From Cryptomeria japonica (Eukaryota > Streptophyta > Pinopsida > Cupressales > Cupressaceae): a stretch of DNA of 64,000 bases. How positions within the stretch are numbered: the stretch's first letter is position 1; every line of letters starts with the position of its first letter. The stretch is from positions 156,202,971 to 156,266,970 of the forward strand of contig NC_081411.1 in assembly GCF_030272615.1 (NCBI RefSeq), written 5' to 3'. Below are positions 58,480 to 64,000 of the stretch, in pieces. The position numbers and the translations under genes were made by a program. Under the pieces are notes generated by a model, which was not told where the DNA came from, did not search any database, and was given only the letters and a program-made list of their open reading frames with translations.

Positions 58480-58501
58480 TAAAGTAATCGCTGGAAATGA
58501 A
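58480..58501 (-). repeat. right terminal inverted repeat and target duplication of the hAT
   Basis: On - 58493-58480 reads CAGCGATTACTTTA. GAAATGAA follows on + at 58494-58501 and matches 44708-44715 exactly. Confidence 0.85.
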
Positions 58502-59678
58502 CATGGTTCTTGCATTTTTTAGTGTACATGTGGCAAGGATAATTTCTTCCTCTTTCCCGAATAATATAGGAACATTGATTAAACGAATAATAAAAACTCA
58601 AGGGAAAAAATCAAAATATGAAAGGTGTTTTGAAATTATTGTAATGCATATTTTCTTATAAATCTTCATAGCAATGTGTGCAAGTAGTAAATGACAACTT
58701 TGGGGTATAAGAGAACTAGATGCTTATTAAATTGATTAACATCTAAATGAACTAGATACAGTAAATCAAAGGGTCAATTTTTTTTTTGCATCTTGAGCAA
58801 ACATACAATGGTCACAATGAGAAATAAAGATAATTCTATATTTAAAATTAAAATATAAGAAAGTAATTGTTTCTACAAGTTCTTGTCAAAGTGAGTCTGA
58901 TCCATGATCCAAGACACAAAATAAATAAACTTTAAATCAAAACAAGTCTCTAAGAATATAAGTAGAGAGGAAAAATGGATTCAACTAAAAAAATACTATT
59001 TATACACTAATTATTACACAAAATCATCTAAACTTGAGATACCTAAAATAAATATAAAGTATTCATTAGTGTATAAATAAGAGTGAAACAAGAGTCATAT
59101 CGCACTGGAAGAAATGATAATATTAATTTCTTTTTTAAAGTGGTAAGCACTTTTGGTTTGAACCAGTGAGGTCACAAATGGGGACCTCATCCCCACCCAA
59201 ACAGAGTTTCAATTATGATGGAAAGAACAACAACACCACACTTGAACCATAATACTTGATGTAGGAGCAAAAGTGTAAGATTAATCATGTATCATCCAAA
59301 AATAATTTATTTAATTTTGTTAAGGCTAGGGGAATAAAATTAAATGCAAGCTACCATATAGGCCTTCATAGACCTTGGAAACTTTCCATGGAGTCATATG
59401 GGATTGAAATTAGTTAATATTTGTGGCCTATGTCTAAAGGAAAATGCAATTTTTATGAGTGAGCACATATATCTATTGTAAAATCAAGAAAATCTCCACC
59501 TTGGCGTGGATTTTGGGAAGGGGAAGTGTCAAGCTTCCACATGTATTGAGTGTTTACTAAGAGAATGAGAAAAGTCACCTGTTTAGGCACACACATTGGA
59601 AAATTAAAGAGACACCACCTTAGGTTCCCATTTGGGGAAGTTCAAGAGAGCTATCAATTATTTGTTGACGTCGTTGAT

Positions 59679-59852
59679 AGCTATGTGTTGATCTCTAGGA
59701 GGGTGCATGAGATTTCCAAAAGGCACTCAAAAGAAATAAATCAGGGCTTGGGCTAGTTGTTTGATCATCTAGATAGCCATGTGTTGATCTCCAAGAGGGG
59801 GCATGAGATTTCCAAAAGGCATTCAAAAGCTATAAATTAGGGCTTAGGCTAT
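59679..59852 (+). repeat. ~95-bp tandem duplication
   Basis: AGCTATGTGTTGATCTC at 59679 and AGCCATGTGTTGATCTC at 59774 are each followed by GCATGAGATTTCCAAAAGGC and a matching TTAGGGCTT or TCAGGGCTT end. Confidence 0.85.
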
Positions 59853-60957
59853 GTTTGATCATCTAGAGTTAATTGGATCATCCAAAGTTTAGTGAATAAT
59901 CTAGAGTGAAGTGGATCATCCAAACTTAAGTGGATGATTAAGAGTGGACTTGATCATTTGAAATTGAGAAGAATTCTCATTCATTTGATAGTTTAGTATT
60001 AGTTCCAGCTTGGAGGATTTGCAAAGCCCATGAGGCTAAAGCATTGTAATTGATGAATTTCTATTTCATTTTGTTGAGAAATAAAAGACAAGTTATTTCC
60101 TCTAAAGCTCTATGTTATTCTCTTTATTATGCTGAGTGTGAATTGTGGGTGGTGTAACCCTTCATCAAGAGTAATAGAATAAGTGATTGGGTATGTAAGA
60201 AGAGTACCCTTAGTCGCAGAGAAATGTTAAAATTAGAAATAACAGAAGAAATGTTATTATTATTATTATCTTTATTATCGAACAATATTAAAAAACAAAA
60301 CAATAGTCAGCCCTCAAAAGAGAGGTTGGGAAAATAATTAAGAAAATCCTAATTAAAATTTACCGTACCGTAACCATAATAACAAAATAGAATGACACCA
60401 ATGTCGAGACGCCAACTAGATCAAAGTTAAATCATGTAAAACTGCCTTCAGACCATACGAGTCGCATGAAGAAAAATAGAGACTTAAAACATGCTGCAGA
60501 TACATAAAAAAATAATAATTTATGAGCAATAACACAGCATATAAAGTAAACTGCCCTCAATCAAAAGGAGAAAATGTTATTATCCAATCCAAGCACTTCT
60601 ATTAAAGAATGATTGTGAAAACATGATCGATACATAAAGCCATTTACACAAAACGAATATGACCGCCGCAATTATTACAAATGTAGACACATCTCGAATA
60701 GTTCAGATCCTTTTACATTAAAATACAATAAACTAAATAAAGTTCTTTGCCCAGTAAATGCGACTTATATAGCAATGGTGAACGAGACTTAAAGGAGCAT
60801 AAAAAGTTCGTGCTTGATTGTAAGGCCCGTAAAAAGAAAACGTTACTGTAATTGATTTCAACGTGCGTGTGTTGCTTTTTTATGGTTGGATATCACAGGT
60901 CAAGTTGTATTTTTGAATGGTGTGCCCACTGTGCTGAATGCATATTTTAATAAAAGT

Positions 60958-61092
60958 AGTAACGATGAGATTTTCTTTATTGAAAAAGAAACTTACAGAA
61001 AAACGTTTTAAACTTGAGAGAAATTGTTTTAAACATGGTTAGTAACAATGAGATTTTCTATATTAAAAATGAAACTTACAGGAAAACGTTTT
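60958..61092 (+). repeat. 83-bp spaced duplication upstream of the monooxygenase
   Basis: AGTAACGATGAGATTTTC at 60958 and AGTAACAATGAGATTTTC at 61041 each continue with near-identical text through GAAACTTACAG and AAAACGTTTT. The second copy ends about 95 bp before the TATA box. Confidence 0.85.
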
Positions 61093-61185
61093 TTCACTTT
61101 TGTTTCACAAGAGAAACAACTTTACAGTTCTTACTTTCTTTGTTGGGCTAATCATAGAACGGGAGAAAGGGAACAGCTCTTCTCT

Positions 61186-61193
61186 TATATAAA
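61186..61193 (+). promoter_or_regulatory. TATA box of the monooxygenase gene
   Basis: TATATAAA, 85 bp before the ATG at 61278. With a start site about 30 bp downstream, the 5' UTR would be about 60 nt. Confidence 0.7.
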
Positions 61194-61277
61194 TCTACAC
61201 ATATGCTCATGCATTGCTGTGTGGTTCACACTATAAGGCTTTTCATTATAGTAAGTTATCTTTCGTTTCAAAGATAT

Positions 61278-63934
61278 ATGTCATACTCTATGGAGGACCT
61301 AAGGGAACCCCTCAATGGTAATGGAGAATATGTGTATGAGAATTTCCATGACATTGTGATTGTAGGAGGAGGAGTTGCAGGCCTTGCCACAGCCCTTGCC
61401 CTCCATAGGTAAATCACTTGTTTTATCATTTTTAGGTTTAACTAATTGTTATTGTGTGCTAAAAATATATGTGGTTCTGGATATTCAAATTAGGGTTCCT
61501 TATATACTGTGTATGTATGGACTGACATGTTTAGTGGAACATCCAGGTTGGGTGTAAAGAGCCTAGTACTTGAGAAGGCCAGTAGCCTTAGAACTAGTGG
61601 GGCTGCCTTCATTATGTGGGCTAATGCATGGAAAGCTCTTGATGCTCTTGGTGTTGCAGACTCACTTCGTCCAAATTATTGCCAACTTGATGGGTAATTT
61701 TCTTTTTCAAATACCAGTTTGATGCGTAATCTGCGTCCTTTTTCATGTAGATTTAAATTATGTTGTAAGATCTGGATGATGGTATTTTGTTTTTGAGGTA
61801 TCAATTTGATGGGTAATCTGTGTCTTTTTATCGTAGATTTATATTATGTTTTAAGAAATTTTTTGGTCTCTAATGAAACACTTCTACTTCAATTTTTATT
61901 TTGATCATTCTATGATAAGTGGCAAATGTAACTGTTCATATTAATTATATATAGAAAGGTTTTAACATAAATGAGTTCGTTTGCTGTGCAGAATTTCTGG
62001 CTGGTCAAATTGTACTGGGATGAAAAAGGCAGTCCAACTCATAAAGAAGGCTAAAGGGTGATTAAAATGCAACACAAAAGCTAGCTATTTTATTATATTT
62101 TATTATATTGCTTCCATGCACAAAGTAATCTATTAGATTTGACAGTTGCATGAAAAGAGGGATTGAGAAAGAGATAGACAAAATACTTTTCAGGATTCTA
62201 TGTAGTAATCTTGTTCATTATTGATCTATTGCTATAAATTTTAATTCTTATATAATAAATTGATCGATGTTAATTATTAAATTGTTTATATTTTTTCTAA
62301 AAAATTTAATATGATATATATTTTTAATATTTAGAACAAAAATGGTTTAGTTAAGTTTTTTATGTTTAAGTGAAGATTCTATCATAATTGACTAGAGAGT
62401 CCTTCTTTTAGTATATATTTTAAAGTATCTTAATATTTGCACTTTAATTCTAATCATTTTATTTTGTATATGATCAACAAATGATAATATAAAATAGTAT
62501 AAAATTTGAATATAAATTCAATTGATATTGAGTAATATAATTTGTATTTCAGGAAATTAACTATGATGATGGAATCCAGATGTATAGAACGAATCAAACT
62601 TATAGAAACACTTGCTAAAGAATTGCCAGAGGGAACTATCAGATTCAATTCTGAAGTTGTTTTGATAAATAAGGATATCTCATCTTCTCTGACCTTGTTG
62701 AAGCTTGCAGATGGAACATCTATTACAACAAAGGTACATTTTTCTTCACTGATAAGACATAAATGTCAATATATTTGATTTAACCATTGAAAGAACATTT
62801 TGTTCAATAAGAATAAATTATTCAATTTAAATATAATTAAAATATACAATTTTTTAATCATTATTTAACTATCACATTAAATAATATTTGAATAAAAGAG
62901 TAAACATAATGCTTAAAATATATTGATTAAATAATTCCTTATGTATTTAGAATCTTCTGTAACGTATTATGGTTATGAATATGTTTACAGGATTTTCCTA
63001 ACATGGTTGGCTAAATTTTATTTACATATTCTCTATAGATATTAATAGGCTGTGATGGAGTTTACTCAGTAGTTGGGAGGTGGATGGGTATACCACCAGC
63101 AAAGTCTTCAAGACGCACTGCTATTCGAGGCATGACAACATATGAGGAGAGCCACCAACTAGAAAAGTTTCATTCACAGGTTTGGGATAGAGGATTAAGA
63201 GCTGGATTCATTCCTTGCACAGAAAAACAAGTTTATTGGTTTCTAACCAGAAGATCACAACCTCAAGGTATATTTCTTAGTTATAATTATTGACCCATTT
63301 ATAAAAAAATAACTTTGTTTTTATCAATGATTAGAATTCTTTCCATTGCTCTCCATTTTATTGCATAAATAATTGAAACATAACAGTTAAATGACATTTT
63401 TTTGTGGAAAATGGGTGAAACATATTAATAATTTGTAAAATAGATTGTAAATTAACAAGATTTAGGATGAATCCAAATTTTAACTTAAAAATATACAACA
63501 AAACAAAATTAAATTTCACCATTACAGTTACAACATAAGTAGTTTTCATATTGTAAACTTTTTTTAACTGATTTCATATTTCTCGTTGATTGAGAGTTCC
63601 AATTGTTGATCTCTAACTTAATCTTAATGTTTTGCAACTGCGTGAACACTATTAATTTTATTTCACTCTCTTTGGGGTTCGATTTCTATTTTTGCAGATG
63701 TAAATATCTCTGGTGATGCTGAAAAGATTCGACAATCAACTTTAGACACTATCCGTGATTTCCCAAAACCATTTGCAGAGTTGATTGAAGCAACTCCGGC
63801 AGAAACCATTAGTTTGGTAGATATGAAGGTGAGGTTAGCATATCCATGGGAGAAGCTCCTACCTGGTAAAGGAAATGGAAGTGTGACACTTGTAGGAGAT
63901 GCATTGCATCCAATGACCCCTGATCTTGGTCAAG
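61278..63934 (+). CDS. FAD-dependent monooxygenase, MO1/zeaxanthin-epoxidase-like (first six exons, continues past the window)
   Basis: Six exons join without a stop: 61278-61408, 61547-61693, 61992-62057, 62553-62733, 63039-63267 and 63698-63934. All introns are GT...AG and the frame is kept (331 codons so far). Exon 1 has the FAD-binding GxGxxG motif (DIVIVGGGVAGLATALALH). Exon 5 has the DG motif of class A flavoprotein hydroxylases (LIGCDGVYSVVG). Exon 6 has the GD motif (LVGDALHPMTPDLGQG), which binds the FAD ribityl and phosphate. Exon 2 (KASSLRTSGAAFIMWANAWKALDALG) and exon 4 (ETLAKELPEGTIRFNSEVV) are typical of the plant group with Arabidopsis MO1 and CTF2. The enzyme should use NAD(P)H and oxygen to hydroxylate a small molecule; the substrate cannot be told. 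The start could also be ATG 61290. The rest of the substrate domain lies right of the window. Confidence 0.9.
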
Positions 63935-64000
63935 GTAAAATGAATTTTAAAGTTACCAGTTACCAAATGTTTTATAACTTTTTCTGAAAGTCCTTTAAAT

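Larger units (their letters stand above)
44716..58493 (-). mobile_element. 13.8-kb hAT DNA transposon with extra ORFs
   Basis: The left end reads CAGGGATAACTTTA and the right end, on -, CAGCGATTACTTTA: 12 of 14 positions match and both open CAG, as is common in hAT elements. The 8 bases outside each end are identical, GAAATGAA (44708-44715 and 58494-58501), the exact target duplication length of the hAT superfamily. Both terminal regions carry many GGCGA words, as expected for subterminal transposase binding sites. A hAT transposase lies near the right end on -. Inside are also an intact 201-aa ORF, a broken 224-codon ORF, a repeat array and the ~1,300-aa ORF B. Most autonomous plant hATs are 3-6 kb, so this one has either gained cargo or received nested insertions. 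Confidence 0.85.
58502..61185. other. gene-free region between the hAT and the monooxygenase gene
   Basis: No credible gene. It contains a 95-bp duplication at 59679 and 59774, GGATCATC(C/T)A-type words repeated between 59760 and 59960, an (ATT)n stretch at about 60252-60272, and an 83-bp spaced duplication just before the promoter (60958 and 61041). The rest is AT-rich sequence without obvious structure. Confidence 0.6.

Noticed and set aside
62454-62648. Minus-strand frame over monooxygenase exon 4
   Set aside because: Shadow of intron 3 and exon 4 of the plus-strand gene, whose splice sites and motifs are convincing.

Overview
This is a repeat-dense nuclear segment of a land plant. The features that say so are plant-type Ty3/gypsy and Ty1/copia LTR retrotransposons nested in one another, a hAT DNA transposon, and one host gene with six visible exons and clean GT/AG introns. 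The large, old, AT-rich elements and the wide gaps between genes suit a gymnosperm (conifer-like) genome best. That is inference: no species marker was seen.

Layout. (1) 1-10937: a Tat-lineage Ty3/gypsy element on +, cut off on the left by the window edge. One reading frame runs for 7.1 kb (gag, protease, G-patch, RT, degenerate RNase H, archaeal-type RNase H, integrase) and is broken only by four nonsense codons. A 2.4-kb non-coding spacer and a 1.4-kb 3' LTR follow. (2) 10938-about 16524: a second, decayed Ty3/gypsy element on -, whose integrase C-terminus received the Tat insertion. (3) 16545-33611: a decayed copia element on +, split at its integrase by a 13.9-kb LTR element (17311-31173, paired LTRs, almost no coding capacity, one G-patch ORF). 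That element is itself split by a Sirevirus-like copia element on - (22981-29630, paired LTRs, near-perfect target duplication). (4) 33612-44707: old sequence that includes an unrecognised ~1,250-aa broken ORF (family member A, 35126-38880). (5) 44716-58493: a 13.8-kb hAT transposon bounded by an exact 8-bp target duplication and 14-bp terminal inverted repeats (12/14 matches). It carries a transposase with four nonsense codons on -, terminal arrays of a GGCGA motif, an intact 201-aa ORF, a broken 224-codon ORF on the opposite strand, a tandem array of promoter-like repeats, and a second unrecognised ~1,300-aa broken ORF (family member B, 49928-53862). B is homologous to A. (6) 58494-61185: gene-free flank. 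(7) 61186 to the right edge: TATA box and first six exons of an FAD-dependent monooxygenase of the plant MO1/zeaxanthin-epoxidase-like group, the only clear host gene.

The transposable elements all look inactive: their frames are disrupted mostly by nonsense codons one transition away from CAA, CAG, CGA or TGG, as expected for long-silenced, methylated DNA. The most unusual content is the A/B protein family (conserved N-terminal half, a G-patch in B, coiled-coil C-terminal half) together with the large hAT that contains member B and at least two other unknown ORFs. Whether these are cargo of the hAT or later insertions into it cannot be settled from this window.
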